Made by a program: the position numbers and the translations under genes | Source of the DNA: Betaproteobacteria bacterium | GTDB taxonomy: Bacteria; Pseudomonadota; Gammaproteobacteria; Burkholderiales; SG8-39 | NCBI GenBank assembly: GCA_947466535.1 | Contig: CANIEV010000006.1 | Location: forward strand, 1-52,632 | Length of the DNA stretch: 52,632 nt | Reading direction: 5' to 3' | The notes under the pieces: generated by a model | Database searches by the model: none | The model's input: the letters and a program-made list of their open reading frames with translations, nothing else | Told to the model about the DNA's origin: nothing | Shown here: positions 1-9,067 of the stretch, in pieces | Layout of the letters: each line of letters begins with the position of its first letter | Position numbering within the stretch: the stretch's first letter is position 1

Positions 1-81
1 GAACATTTGGACGCGTTTGACGCCACCGCGGGTTTCGGACCTAATCCGGCCCTGACTGGTTTCGACACAAAGGAGATTTTC

Positions 82-1182
82 ATGGGCGACGAGTACAAGA
101 AAATCCGGCTGGCGGCAGTACAGGCCGCGCCGGTCTTTCTCAACCGCGAGGCGAGCGTCGCCAAGGCCTGCGCGCTGATCCGCGAGGCGGGCGCCAACGG
201 TGCCGACATGATCGGATTTCCAGAGGGCTTCATCCCGACGCATCCCGGCTGGTTCAACTTCATCCCCGACGTCGGTGACCGCGCCCTTCTCATGTCGCGC
301 GAGCTCTTCAAGAATGCGGTGGAGGTGCCCAGCCCCGCCACCGACGAACTTGGCCGCGCCTGCCGCGAGGCCAATATCGTCGCGGTGGTGGGCATCAACG
401 AGAAGGTCTCTCGCACCACCGGGACGATGTACAACACCCAGCTTTTCATCGATCGCAACGGGGAAATCCTCGGCAAGCACCAGAAGATGGTGCCCACCAA
501 CGGCGAGCGCCTCGTGCACACCGGCGGGCACGGCAGCACGATGCGCGCCTATCACACGCATTTCGGCGCGATCAGCGGCATGCTCTGCGGCGAGAACTCC
601 AACCCGCTCGCCACCTTCGCGCTTTCGGTGTACTACCCGGTGGTGCACGTGGCCGCGTGGCCGGCGCATTTCAATGCGAGCTACGTGATGCAGGATTCGA
701 TCATGGCGGCGACGCGCGGCCTCGCGTACTCGATGAAATCCTTCGTGATCAATTCGGTCGCGGTGGTCACCGACGAACTGATCGAGCGCTATGCGATGAC
801 GCCCGAGGACCGCGAGTACCTGACGGCGGCGAAAAGCCGCGGCGGTGCCTCGATCATCGGCCCGAAGGGACAGGTGCTGGCGGAGATGGGCCCGGGCGAA
901 GGCATCCTGTATGCCGACGTGGACCTTCAGGACGTGATCATCCCGAAACTGATCCATGATTTCGCCGGCCACTACAACCGGCCGGATGTGTTTCAGGTGG
1001 CGGTCGCCCCCGAGGAACGGCAACTGCTGATCCATGTGTCGGGGCAACTGATCCGTGACGGCTCGCAGGGCGGACCCGCACCGCAGGAGCTTCCGGGCGA
1101 CAAGCCCAAACCGCCCCTGCCCCTTCCCGGAACGCGACCGCAATTGCCGGGGATGACCGGCGGCGGCGAATTTGACGATTGA
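82..1182 (+). CDS. Nitrilase / carbon-nitrogen hydrolase family enzyme
   Basis: A nitrilase-superfamily enzyme of 366 residues, expected to hydrolyse a nitrile (or amide) to the carboxylic acid. The catalytic triad is visible: Glu48 in GFPEGF, Lys135 in KHQKMVPT and Cys169 in GMLCGEN. The CGEN context is typical of true nitrilases. The start at 82 is chosen because AAGGAG lies just upstream; the frame stays open to a TTG at 7. The C-terminal ~40 residues are proline-rich (PKPPLPLP). It lies beside genes for aromatic-ring hydroxylation and cleavage, so the substrate may be an aromatic or arylaliphatic nitrile; that is inference. It converges on the SDR gene. Confidence 0.9.
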   Translation: MGDEYKKIRLAAVQAAPVFLNREASVAKACALIREAGANGADMIGFPEGFIPTHPGWFNFIPDVGDRALLMSRELFKNAVEVPSPATDELGRACREANIVAVVGINEKVSRTTGTMYNTQLFIDRNGEILGKHQKMVPTNGERLVHTGGHGSTMRAYHTHFGAISGMLCGENSNPLATFALSVYYPVVHVAAWPAHFNASYVMQDSIMAATRGLAYSMKSFVINSVAVVTDELIERYAMTPEDREYLTAAKSRGGASIIGPKGQVLAEMGPGEGILYADVDLQDVIIPKLIHDFAGHYNRPDVFQVAVAPEERQLLIHVSGQLIRDGSQGGPAPQELPGDKPKPPLPLPGTRPQLPGMTGGGEFDD

Positions 1183-1236
1183 CTGAGCGGCGACTGACGC
1201 GGCGATCACGCCGCATCAGAACATCAGAACATGACC

Positions 1237-2025
1237 TCAGTACATGACTATGCCGGCGGTCATGTTGATGTCCTGCCCGGTCATGTGCCGTCCGTGATCG
1301 GAGCAGAGGAAGAAGGTCATGTCGCAGATTTCTTCTTCCGTGACCATCTCGTTCATCGGCGAGAGGCCGAGAAAGCCCTTGCGAACATCGTCGGCCGTGC
1401 GGTTGCTCGCCTTTGACGCGTTCGCCACCACTTCCTCGACGCGCTCGCCCTCGACCGGCCCGGGGCTTATGCAGTTGCAGCGCACCTTGTACGGCGCGAG
1501 CTCCAGCGCGACGGTCCGGGTCAGGCCGATAAGTGCCATCTTGGAGGTGGCGTAGGGGGTGCGAAACGGCATCGGCCGCTTGCCGGTGAAGGAGCCGATG
1601 TTCACGATAGCACCCGACTTCTGCCGGATCATGTGCGGCGCGGCGAAGTGGGTGCAGGCGTACGGGCCCTGCACGTTCACCTTCATCACCTCGTCGAGTT
1701 CGTCCGGCTGCAGTTCCCACACCGGCTTTTGCACGCCCGACACGCCCGCGCTGTTGACGAGGATGTCCACGGTGCCGTAGGCCTTCACCGCGGCTTCAAT
1801 GAGCCGCTTGCAGTCTTCGAACCGGCCGGTGTCCGCCGTGACCGCGAGCGCTTCGCGGCCGCGCGCCCGGAGGTCCGCTTCGATGCCCTTCAGCACATCG
1901 CCGCGGCGGGCGCAGAACACCACCTTCGCGCCCGCATCGGAGAAACGCTCGACAAGCATCTTCCCAATGCCCCGGCTCGCGCCGGTGACGACCACGACCT
2001 TGCCGTCAAAACGTATTTCTTTCAT
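1237..2025 (-). CDS. SDR-family NAD(P)-dependent oxidoreductase
   Basis: A classical short-chain dehydrogenase/reductase of 262 residues. It has the cofactor glycine motif TGASRGIG at residues 14-21, NSAG in place of the usual NNAG, a catalytic Ser in NIGSFTG and the YxxxK pair in PYATSK, 13 residues after that Ser. The length is usual for the family. The alpha/beta hydrolase gene lies 13 bp upstream on the same strand, so the two are probably one transcript. The role is likely oxidation of an alcohol or dihydrodiol intermediate; the substrate cannot be read from sequence. Confidence 0.9.
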   Translation of the reverse strand: MKEIRFDGKVVVVTGASRGIGKMLVERFSDAGAKVVFCARRGDVLKGIEADLRARGREALAVTADTGRFEDCKRLIEAAVKAYGTVDILVNSAGVSGVQKPVWELQPDELDEVMKVNVQGPYACTHFAAPHMIRQKSGAIVNIGSFTGKRPMPFRTPYATSKMALIGLTRTVALELAPYKVRCNCISPGPVEGERVEEVVANASKASNRTADDVRKGFLGLSPMNEMVTEEEICDMTFFLCSDHGRHMTGQDINMTAGIVMY

Positions 2026-2038
2026 TCCCGGTCCCGGA

Positions 2039-2884
2039 TCAGCGCGTGAGGAAATCGAGCGACAGCCTGTTGAAGGTCGGCGCGTCCTCGAACTGCGGCC
2101 AGTGCCCGCAACCCTGCATGACGTGCAGCTTCGCGTTCGGGATGTTGGCGGCGAAGCGCTCGCCGACTTCCACCGCGCCGGTCGGGTCGTGGTCGGTCCA
2201 GATGATCTGCGTCTGCGCCTTGATCGTGCGCAGCATGTCGTCGGTGATCATGTTCTTCCTGCGGATGTCCATGACCTGCAGGCACATGATGTTTTCCATT
2301 GCCTTCACGAAGCCCGGCTGGGTGTAGATCGAGTAGCGCATGTCCACCAGGTCTTCCGACACGTGGCTCTTGTCGTGCATCAGCCATTCGAGGCGTTTTT
2401 TCACCGCATCGCGGTCCGGGCTTTTCACCGCGTTCATCGAGAGCGTCCGCAGCCGGTCCATTACTTCCGGGTTGGCGGTGAGGCCACCCGCGGTGTTGAG
2501 CTGGAGTTTCAGCACGCGTTCCGGACGCTTGATCGCCGTCCACGCCGCCACCCAGCCGCCGAGCGATTCACCCGAGAGGTGCGCCGCCTTGATGCCCTTG
2601 GCGTCCATGAACGCGAGCAGGTGGTCCATGTAGTCGTCGATCTGGTAGGGGCGGTCGGGCTTGCCGGTGAAGCCGTGGCCGATCATGTCGATCGCGTACA
2701 CCTTGAAGTGCTTGCCGTGCGCGAACACGTTGCGGGTGTAGGCCTCGAGATGGCCGCCGCTGCCATGCAGAAGGATCAGCGTGTCCTTGCCGCTACCGGT
2801 TTCGAGACAGCGGGTGCGAATTCCGCCTGCGTTGACATAAGACATCGTGAACTCGCCTGATGCGAGCTCGGGCCACAGCGACAT
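2039..2884 (-). CDS. Alpha/beta hydrolase, meta-cleavage-product hydrolase-like
   Basis: An alpha/beta-fold hydrolase of 281 residues. The oxyanion loop HGSGG, the nucleophile elbow GESLGG, a candidate acid Asp in WTDHDP and the catalytic His in GCGHWPQFEDAP are all in the expected order. The CGHWPQFE context resembles hydrolases that split C-C bonds in meta ring-fission products (MhpC/BphD/XylF group). That would fit the extradiol dioxygenase at 9.1-10.0 kb. The start is supported by GGAGGAG about 6 bp upstream. It is the first gene of a leftward pair with the SDR gene and is divergent from the monooxygenase at 3087. Confidence 0.88.
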   Translation of the reverse strand: MSLWPELASGEFTMSYVNAGGIRTRCLETGSGKDTLILLHGSGGHLEAYTRNVFAHGKHFKVYAIDMIGHGFTGKPDRPYQIDDYMDHLLAFMDAKGIKAAHLSGESLGGWVAAWTAIKRPERVLKLQLNTAGGLTANPEVMDRLRTLSMNAVKSPDRDAVKKRLEWLMHDKSHVSEDLVDMRYSIYTQPGFVKAMENIMCLQVMDIRRKNMITDDMLRTIKAQTQIIWTDHDPTGAVEVGERFAANIPNAKLHVMQGCGHWPQFEDAPTFNRLSLDFLTR

Positions 2885-2944
2885 GGATCACTCCTCCGTT
2901 GAACATGCCGGCAACAATCGCCGTTCGGCACTGTCCGGACATGC

Positions 2945-2972
2945 TTGACTAACATGCTAGCATTTTAGTAAT
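2945..2972 (+). promoter_or_regulatory. Putative sigma-70 promoter for the monooxygenase gene
   Basis: TTGACT at 2945-2950 is a good -35 box. AGTAAT at 2967-2972 is a weaker -10, 16 bp downstream. A 10-bp palindrome fills most of the spacer, which is the classical position for a repressor site. Assigned by eye from consensus matches. Confidence 0.45.
2953..2965. promoter_or_regulatory. Putative GntR operator, copy 1
   Basis: CATGCTAGCATTT contains the perfect palindrome ATGCTAGCAT (2954-2963). The identical 13-mer occurs in reverse orientation at 14915-14927, at the 5' end of the GntR gene. It lies between the hydrolase and monooxygenase genes and inside the predicted promoter spacer. FCD-type GntR proteins bind short palindromes of this kind. 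Confidence 0.6.
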
Positions 2973-3086
2973 CTGCCTTGCTCTTCGCAAGGCCTCAGCT
3001 TCCAACCTGTTTCCGACAAGTCCCTACTTCCACTGCACCCCACAGAGGCGCAGGCTCTCAACCCCGCATCATCCGAGGAGGTTCAC

Positions 3087-4568
3087 ATGCCCGTTCGCAC
3101 CGGCAAGCAATACATCGACGGCCTCAAGTCCCGCCCGCGCGACGTCTGGCTGCGCGGCAAGTGCATCCGGGATGTCACCTCCCATCCCGCGTTCGCCGCG
3201 CCGGTGCGCCAGATCGCGAAGCTGTACGACATGCAGCACGACCCGAAGTACAGCGACATCCTGACCTACGAAGTGCCGGCCACCGGCAAACGCGCCGGCA
3301 CCGCATTCATGATGTCAAAGACCGTCGAGGACCTGCGCAAGCGCCGCGACGCCTTCCGCGTCTGGTCGGAAGCCACCTTCGGCATGATGGGCCGATCGCC
3401 TGATTTTCTCAACACGACGGTAATGGCGTTCGCGGAATCGAGCGACGTGTTCGGCCGCATCGACAAGCGTTTCCAGACGAACGTCGAGCGTTACTACGAG
3501 TACGTCCGCGACAACGACCTGTTCCTCACCCATGCGCTGATCACCCCGCAGATCGACCGTTCGAGGTCCTCCTTCGACCAGGCCGACGAATTCCTGCACA
3601 TGGGCGTAGTCCGCGAAACCGCCGAGGGCATCATCGTCCGCGGCGCGCGCATGCTCGCCACCCTCGGCCCGATCGCCGACGAGGTGCTGGTCTACAACCT
3701 CCCCGGGCTCAAACCCGGCGACGAACGCCACGCGATGGCCTTTGCGATGCCGGTGGACGCCAAGGGCATCAAGCAGATCTGCCGCGAGCCCTTCGACGAA
3801 GGCGGCCGCTCGTCCTACGACCACCCTCTTGCCACCAACTTCGAGGAACCCGACGCGCTGCTGATATTTGACGACGTGCTGGTTCCCTGGGACCGCGTGT
3901 TCCTGCACAACAACGTCGAAGTCGCCAACGCGATGTACGTGGACACCAACCTGCGCAACCACACTGCGCACCAGACCGCGGCGCGCGGCGTGGCAAAACT
4001 GCAGCTTGCGATCGGCACCGCGGTGGCGCTCTCGGAGGCGGTGAAGATCGACGGCTTCCTGCATGTGCAGGAAAAGCTCGGCGAATGCATCGGCTGGCTG
4101 GAACTCGCCAAGGGCTGCATCGTGCGCTCGGAGGTCGAGTTTGAAACCACCCGCATGGGCACGATACGCACCGCATTCACACCGCTGCAGACGCTTCGCG
4201 CCTTCATGCAGCGCACCTACCCCAAGGTGATCGAGGTGCTGCAGACCCTGGGCGCCGGCGGCCTGCTGATGATGCCCTCGGCGGCGGACTTCGCCAGCCC
4301 GATCGCCGATGATGTTGCCAAGTATTACCAGGGCGCGGCGGGCATGCCGGCGGAAGACCGCGTCCGCCTGTTCAAGCTCGCCTGGGACCTCGCGGGCGAC
4401 GCCTTCGGAAGCCGGCAACTGCAATACGAGCGCTACTACGCCGGCGACCCGGTGCGCCTGATGGCGAGCAATTACCAGTTCTACCAGTACAAGGACGAAC
4501 TGAAATCGTTGATCGACCGCGCACTGCTGCTCGCGGAAGACCCGAAGAAGATCGGAAAATCCGCCTGA
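3087..4568 (+). CDS. Flavin-dependent monooxygenase, HpaB (4-hydroxyphenylacetate 3-hydroxylase) family
   Basis: The large oxygenase component of a two-component FADH2-dependent aromatic hydroxylase, 493 residues against about 520 for HpaB. The start follows GAGGAGG. The N-terminal region resembles the HpaB N-domain (TGKQYIDGLKSRPRDVWLRG), followed by the acyl-CoA-dehydrogenase-like body. Family members ortho-hydroxylate phenols, and relatives such as TftD and HadA also release halide. No small flavin reductase (HpaC type) is encoded in the window, so reduced FAD must come from elsewhere. It is the first gene of a rightward series that continues with an ABC importer. The exact substrate is unknown. 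Confidence 0.88.
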   Translation: MPVRTGKQYIDGLKSRPRDVWLRGKCIRDVTSHPAFAAPVRQIAKLYDMQHDPKYSDILTYEVPATGKRAGTAFMMSKTVEDLRKRRDAFRVWSEATFGMMGRSPDFLNTTVMAFAESSDVFGRIDKRFQTNVERYYEYVRDNDLFLTHALITPQIDRSRSSFDQADEFLHMGVVRETAEGIIVRGARMLATLGPIADEVLVYNLPGLKPGDERHAMAFAMPVDAKGIKQICREPFDEGGRSSYDHPLATNFEEPDALLIFDDVLVPWDRVFLHNNVEVANAMYVDTNLRNHTAHQTAARGVAKLQLAIGTAVALSEAVKIDGFLHVQEKLGECIGWLELAKGCIVRSEVEFETTRMGTIRTAFTPLQTLRAFMQRTYPKVIEVLQTLGAGGLLMMPSAADFASPIADDVAKYYQGAAGMPAEDRVRLFKLAWDLAGDAFGSRQLQYERYYAGDPVRLMASNYQFYQYKDELKSLIDRALLLAEDPKKIGKSA

Positions 4569-4757
4569 TCCGGGTATGAGAGGACAATCAGCGAAAAATA
4601 CGCGGCCCTGCCCTGACGAAATTGCATTTGCCGGAATTTGAAGTCCGGTATTGAAAATCTCGCCTAGGCAAGGGCCTGCATTTAGGCAAAAATAAGCCTC
4701 GATCGGTTATCTGCCGAATCACGCATCGAAAAGCACAACTTCCGGAGGAATCACCGC

Positions 4758-5684
4758 ATGAACAAGTCCGTCCGTTTCATCGCCGCACTGCTGGCGACGC
4801 TCATTGCGCCGCTCGCCGTGGCGCAGACCAAGCTCACTCTCGGCTACACCGGCGCCAACGCCTTCCTCGCGGCCTTCGTCGCGAAGGACCAGGGCTTTTT
4901 CACCAAACACGGCCTTGACGTGACCCTGCAGCTCGTTCCGGTGGGTTCCACCATCGCCAGCGCGATGGCCGGCGGCTCGCTGCAGGTGGGCACGCTCACC
5001 CCGCCCGCGTTCATCCTCGCCAACGAAGGCGGCGTGGAATCGATGATCGTGTCGGGAGCCACCCTGCAGACCAAGGCCAAGCCCACCATGGCTGTCATGG
5101 CGAAGACCGGGTCCAACATCAAGACTCCCGCCGATTTCCGCGGCAAGCGCGTGGGCGTGCCCGGCCTGAACGGCGTGAACCACGTGACCCTGATGAAATG
5201 GCTCAAGGACCGCAACGTCGACCTGAAGCAGGTCACTTTCGTCGAGGCCTTCTTCCCGCAGATGAGCGACCTCCTGAAGGGTGGCCAGGTCGACGCGGCG
5301 GTGCCGGTCGAGCCCTTCATCGGTCGCATCACGCAGCAGGGCACGGGCTACCTCGTCGCCAACCACGGAGGCGAGATTGCGGATTCCTATCTCGAATCCT
5401 TTTTCATCATGACCAAGGACTTCGTGGCAAAGAACCCGAAGGTCGCGCGCGAATTCAAGGAAGCGATCCGCGACGCGGTGGCATGGATCGGCAAGAACGA
5501 GGCCGAAGCGCGCAAGGCGCAGATCACCTACCTCAAGCTGCCGGAAGCGGTGGCAATGTCGGTGCCCCTGCCGGTGTTTGCGATCGACGTGAGCGCAAAG
5601 GAAGTCCAGTACTGGGTCGACCTGTGCCGCGAGTTCGGCATCACCAAGGGCACCTCGACGGTTGCGCAGCTCCTGTTCCAGTAA
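4758..5684 (+). CDS. ABC transporter substrate-binding protein, NMT1/SsuA-like
   Basis: A periplasmic solute-binding protein of 308 residues in the NMT1/SsuA/TauA family. It has a Sec signal peptide (basic start, hydrophobic AALLATLIAPLAVA, cleavage near AVA-QT). The start has GGAGG 8 bp upstream. The domain begins LTLGYTGANAFLAAFVAKDQGFF, as in taurine, sulfonate and aromatic-acid binding proteins. The matching ATPase and permeases follow, but a strong terminator directly after this gene should make the binding protein more abundant than the membrane parts. Confidence 0.88.
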   Translation: MNKSVRFIAALLATLIAPLAVAQTKLTLGYTGANAFLAAFVAKDQGFFTKHGLDVTLQLVPVGSTIASAMAGGSLQVGTLTPPAFILANEGGVESMIVSGATLQTKAKPTMAVMAKTGSNIKTPADFRGKRVGVPGLNGVNHVTLMKWLKDRNVDLKQVTFVEAFFPQMSDLLKGGQVDAAVPVEPFIGRITQQGTGYLVANHGGEIADSYLESFFIMTKDFVAKNPKVAREFKEAIRDAVAWIGKNEAEARKAQITYLKLPEAVAMSVPLPVFAIDVSAKEVQYWVDLCREFGITKGTSTVAQLLFQ

Positions 5685-5691
5685 GCAGACC

Positions 5692-5724
5692 GGGCGTTGC
5701 GGCGAAGGCCGCAGCGCCCTTTTT
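5692..5724 (+). terminator. Intrinsic terminator after the substrate-binding protein gene
   Basis: A 12-bp stem (5692-5703 with 5708-5719, one G-T pair) closes a GAAG loop and is followed by TTTTT. It sits 8 bp after the stop codon of the binding protein and before the ATPase gene of the same transporter. Confidence 0.88.
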
Positions 5725-5788
5725 CCGTCAAGCGCCGTCCGATTCGCCCAATTCACCCAGTTCACTCCACCAGATCGAGCCTCCCTTA

Positions 5789-6568
5789 ATGTCAGACACT
5801 CCGGCGCCGGTCCTCGAAGCACGCTCGGTGAGCGTGTCCTTCGGCGCCGGCACCAGCGCCAAGGAAGTGCTTCGCTCGCTCGATTTCAGCGTCGGCCTGC
5901 AGGAATTCGTCTGCATCGTCGGCCCCTCCGGCTGCGGCAAGACCACCCTGCTTCGGGTGATGGCGGGGCTGATCCCGGCCGGCAGCGGCGAGGCCCGCTT
6001 CCTGGGCGCGAAGATCGCGGGCCCCCAGCCTGAGATCGCGGTGGTGTTCCAGGACTACGGCCGCGCGCTGCTGCCCTGGCGCACCGTGCGCAGCAACATC
6101 GCGCTTGCCCTGGAGGCTCGCGGCATCGCCAGATCCGAGCACGCCGCGCGCATCGAACCGCTGCTCGCGAAGATGCGTCTCACCGAGCACGCCGGGAAGT
6201 TTCCCGCGCAGCTCTCCGGCGGCATGCAGCAGCGGGTGCAGATCGCGCGCTGCCTTGCGCAGGAGCCGAAAGTGCTGCTGATGGACGAGCCGTTCGGCGC
6301 ACTGGACGCCATCACCCGCCACGAACTTCAGGACGAAGTCGCGCGCATCGTGCGCGAGGACGGCCGCACGGTGCTGTTCATCACCCACGACCTCGAGGAA
6401 GCGATTTATCTCGGCGACCGGGTGATCGCGCTTGCCGCCAACCCGGGGCAAATCGCCGAGATAGTCGATGTCGAACTGCAGCGCCCGCGTGACCAGCTCA
6501 CCACGCGCGAGGACAGCCGCTTCCTCGATTACCGTCACCGGCTGTACAAGCATCTGGAACACCACTGA
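5789..6568 (+). CDS. ABC transporter ATP-binding protein, SsuB/TauB-like
   Basis: The ATPase subunit of the importer, 259 residues. Walker A is GPSGCGKTT, the ABC signature is LSGGMQQR, Walker B is LLMDEPFGALD and the switch His is in FITHDLEEA. The ATG at 5789 is chosen because homology begins there; the same frame stays open upstream, back into the binding-protein gene, without meaning. It belongs to the nitrate/sulfonate/taurine class and works with the two permeases just downstream. Confidence 0.92.
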   Translation: MSDTPAPVLEARSVSVSFGAGTSAKEVLRSLDFSVGLQEFVCIVGPSGCGKTTLLRVMAGLIPAGSGEARFLGAKIAGPQPEIAVVFQDYGRALLPWRTVRSNIALALEARGIARSEHAARIEPLLAKMRLTEHAGKFPAQLSGGMQQRVQIARCLAQEPKVLLMDEPFGALDAITRHELQDEVARIVREDGRTVLFITHDLEEAIYLGDRVIALAANPGQIAEIVDVELQRPRDQLTTREDSRFLDYRHRLYKHLEHH

Positions 6569-6612
6569 TGCGTACGGGAGCAGAAACGCTTGATGCGTAA
6601 GGAAAACGCTGA

Positions 6613-7374
6613 ATGCGCCTTCGCAGAATAGTGTTGGGCGGATTGTTTCCGGTGGCGCTGCTCATCGCCTGGGAAATCCTGTCGCACGCGGGCGTGCTGT
6701 CGGAGGACGGATTCTCGCGCCCGACGCGCTTCTCGCAGGCCCTGGTCGAGGCCCTGGGTGACGGAACGCTTCTGCAGCAGACCGGGCAGACCTTCAGCGC
6801 GGCGCTGCTTGGCCTCGCGATCGCGGCCGTATCCGGCGTCGCGGTCGGCGCGGTGCTCGGCCTGTTCCGGCCGCTCGAGCGCGCCGCCACGCTCACCATC
6901 GATGCCTTGCGGCCGGTGCCCTCGGTAGCGCTCATCCCGCTGTCGCTTCTGATCTTCGGCTTCTCGCGCAACATGAGCGCGGCAGTGGCGGCCTTCGCGT
7001 GCTTCTGGCCGATCCTGCTGGTCACCATTTCATCGGTACGGGGAATCGATCCGCGCCTGATCGAAGTCGGCCGCATGATGGGCTTCTCCACCACCCGGCG
7101 CATTCTCAAGTTCGCCCTGCCCGCGGCCACGCCCGGAATCATGGTCGGCATCCGTGTCGCCGCCGGCATCGCGATCGTGGTGACCGTCACCACCGAGATC
7201 GTCTCCAATCCGCGCGGCCTGGGCTACGGAATGACGGTTGCATCGCAGTCGCTGCAGGCCGATCTCGTCTGGGCAACCCTGCTATGGCTGGGCGTGATCG
7301 GATTCCTGTTCAACTGGTCGCTCGCGGCGATGGAACGCAGGTGGCTCGCCTGGTACTGGGCAGCCCGGACATGA
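6613..7374 (+). CDS. ABC transporter permease (SsuC/TauC-like), first copy
   Basis: An inner-membrane permease of 253 residues with several hydrophobic segments and the typical EAA-type loop around EVGRMMGFSTTRRILKFALPAATPGIMVG, which contacts the ATPase. The start has AAGGA upstream. A second, related permease follows at 7385, so the channel is probably a heterodimer. This is less usual in the SsuABC class, where one permease normally forms a homodimer. Confidence 0.9.
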   Translation: MRLRRIVLGGLFPVALLIAWEILSHAGVLSEDGFSRPTRFSQALVEALGDGTLLQQTGQTFSAALLGLAIAAVSGVAVGAVLGLFRPLERAATLTIDALRPVPSVALIPLSLLIFGFSRNMSAAVAAFACFWPILLVTISSVRGIDPRLIEVGRMMGFSTTRRILKFALPAATPGIMVGIRVAAGIAIVVTVTTEIVSNPRGLGYGMTVASQSLQADLVWATLLWLGVIGFLFNWSLAAMERRWLAWYWAART

Positions 7375-7384
7375 ACGATCGCCG

Positions 7385-8155
7385 ATGAAAAACCGCGCCT
7401 TCTGGTTCCTCCTCAGCCTGGGTTTTCTCGCCGCGGCGCTGCTCGCGTGGAAACTCGCGGCGGACGCGAAACTGATCAATCCGCTCTGGTTCCCCGGGCC
7501 CGACCGCACATTCCGCGTGCTGACCGAATGGATCTCCGGCGGCGATCTCTGGGACCCGCTGGGCAAGACCGTGTGGCGGATGTTCGCGGGCTGGCTTGCC
7601 GCATCGGTGGCGGGTGTCGCGCTTGGCGCGGCGATCGCATCCAGCGCGTTCGCGCGCGATCTGTTCGAACCGAGCGCGGAGTTTCTGCGGCCCCTGCCCG
7701 CCTCCGCGATACTGCCGCCGGCGATCCTCGTTCTCGGCTTCTCGAACGCGATGATCGTGTTCGTGGTTGCCTTCGGCTCGGTGTGGCCGATCCTGCTCGG
7801 CGCGATCCACGGCTTCAAGTCGGTCGACCCGCGTCTCACCGAAGTCTCGCGCATGCTGCGGCTGTCACCCTGGGCGCGCGCATGGAAGATCCAGTTGCCC
7901 AACGCCCTGCCCGACATCTTTGCCGGCATGCGGGTGTCGATTTCGATTGCGCTGATCATCACAGTCGCCTCCGAGATGCTCTCATCGCAACCGGGCATCG
8001 GCCACCTGATGCTGCTGGCGGCGCGCGCCTTCCGCAGCGCCGACATCTTCGCCGGCATTGTCATCCTCGGGGCTCTTGGCTATGCCACCAACAGCGCGAT
8101 GCAAAAACTCGAGGATTGGTTGTTGCGCTGGCGCCCGGCGAGCGTCGGCGCGTGA
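7385..8155 (+). CDS. ABC transporter permease (SsuC/TauC-like), second copy
   Basis: A second permease of 256 residues. Its EAA loop is EVSRMLRLSPWARAWKIQLPN followed by ALPDIFAGMRV. It starts 10 bp after the first permease and shares its architecture but not close identity. The first hydrophobic segment is at residues 6-24 (FWFLLSLGFLAAALLAWKL). The pair suggests a heterodimeric translocation pore for the same substrate. Confidence 0.9.
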   Translation: MKNRAFWFLLSLGFLAAALLAWKLAADAKLINPLWFPGPDRTFRVLTEWISGGDLWDPLGKTVWRMFAGWLAASVAGVALGAAIASSAFARDLFEPSAEFLRPLPASAILPPAILVLGFSNAMIVFVVAFGSVWPILLGAIHGFKSVDPRLTEVSRMLRLSPWARAWKIQLPNALPDIFAGMRVSISIALIITVASEMLSSQPGIGHLMLLAARAFRSADIFAGIVILGALGYATNSAMQKLEDWLLRWRPASVGA

Positions 8156-8181
8156 GCCGAGACTGGTGAGAGAATGAGGCG

Positions 8182-9063
8182 ATGACAAAGCTCCGCCAGA
8201 TCCAGTTCATAGCGCCCGCACCCATTGTGTGGGCACAGCACACCGGCGCGTTCGCAACCGAGGGACTGGAGGTCGAGTTCACCCAGACGCTATCCTCCGA
8301 TCATCTCGGCCAGGGACTCGCCGACGGCGAATGGGACATCGGCATCGGCGTGATGGACAACATCATCGCCTGGAACGCGGATCGCAAGGCCGGGCTTGCG
8401 ATGATCGCGCAACTCGAGCGCACCAACGTGATGAGCTTCTGCGTGCGCGCCGATTGCGCAACGCTCGCCGACGCAGCCAGGCATCCGTTCGCGGTCGATG
8501 CCACCACCAACGGCTTCGTGCTCGTGCTCTACCGCGCACTGGCGCGGCAGGGCATCGACTGGCACACCTGCAACTACGACGCGGTCGGCGGGGTAAAGCA
8601 CCGTTTCGACGCGCTGATCGATGGCCGCTCCGTCTCCACCATCCTGATCCCGCCCTTCGACGCGATGGCGCAGGAAAAAGGATTTGCGATTCTCTGGCGC
8701 GGCGCGGAGATTGCGCCTGCCTATCCGGGGCAAATCGTCGGCGCCCGTACCGAGTGGCTGAAGAAGAACGGCGACACCGCGAAGCGCTACCTGCGCGCGC
8801 TGGTCACCGCCAATCGCTGGGGTACCTCGCCTGCGAACGCAGACGCCGCGGTCCGCGCGCTGGTGGATGCGAAGTACGCGCCGGTCGCCGCTGAACGCCT
8901 GGTTCGCGATGCGGTGCCCGACCTGCGCGTGTCCCTGCCCGGCTGGGAGGAGATTGCGTCGCTGCGGCGCGAATGCGGGCTCATGCCCGATCCCGCGCCG
9001 ACGCCGCAGACCATCATCGACGAGGCACCGCTGCTCGCAGCGCTTGCCGGATTGAAAGGATAG
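8182..9063 (+). CDS. NMT1/THI5-like solute-binding-fold protein without signal peptide
   Basis: A periplasmic-binding-protein fold of 293 residues, beginning directly with the domain (LRQIQFIAPAPIVWAQHTGAFATEG). It has no signal peptide, and an in-frame stop lies only 24 bp upstream (the permease stop at 8153-8155), so no longer version is possible. It should therefore be cytoplasmic, unlike the binding protein at 4758. It lies 26 bp after the permease gene and 4 bp before the dioxygenase gene. It may act as an intracellular ligand binder or an enzyme-like THI5 relative; function not assigned. Confidence 0.8.
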   Translation: MTKLRQIQFIAPAPIVWAQHTGAFATEGLEVEFTQTLSSDHLGQGLADGEWDIGIGVMDNIIAWNADRKAGLAMIAQLERTNVMSFCVRADCATLADAARHPFAVDATTNGFVLVLYRALARQGIDWHTCNYDAVGGVKHRFDALIDGRSVSTILIPPFDAMAQEKGFAILWRGAEIAPAYPGQIVGARTEWLKKNGDTAKRYLRALVTANRWGTSPANADAAVRALVDAKYAPVAAERLVRDAVPDLRVSLPGWEEIASLRRECGLMPDPAPTPQTIIDEAPLLAALAGLKG

Positions 9064-9067
9064 AGCC

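Noticed and set aside
4632-4649. Hairpin CCGGA-ATTTGAAG-TCCGG after the monooxygenase as a terminator
   Set aside because: A five-base stem with an eight-base loop and no T tract is too weak to call.
5198-5788. A fused protein from the long frame that includes the ATPase gene
   Set aside because: The first ~197 codons are antiphase to the binding-protein gene and cross its terminator; only the part from 5789 is an ABC ATPase.
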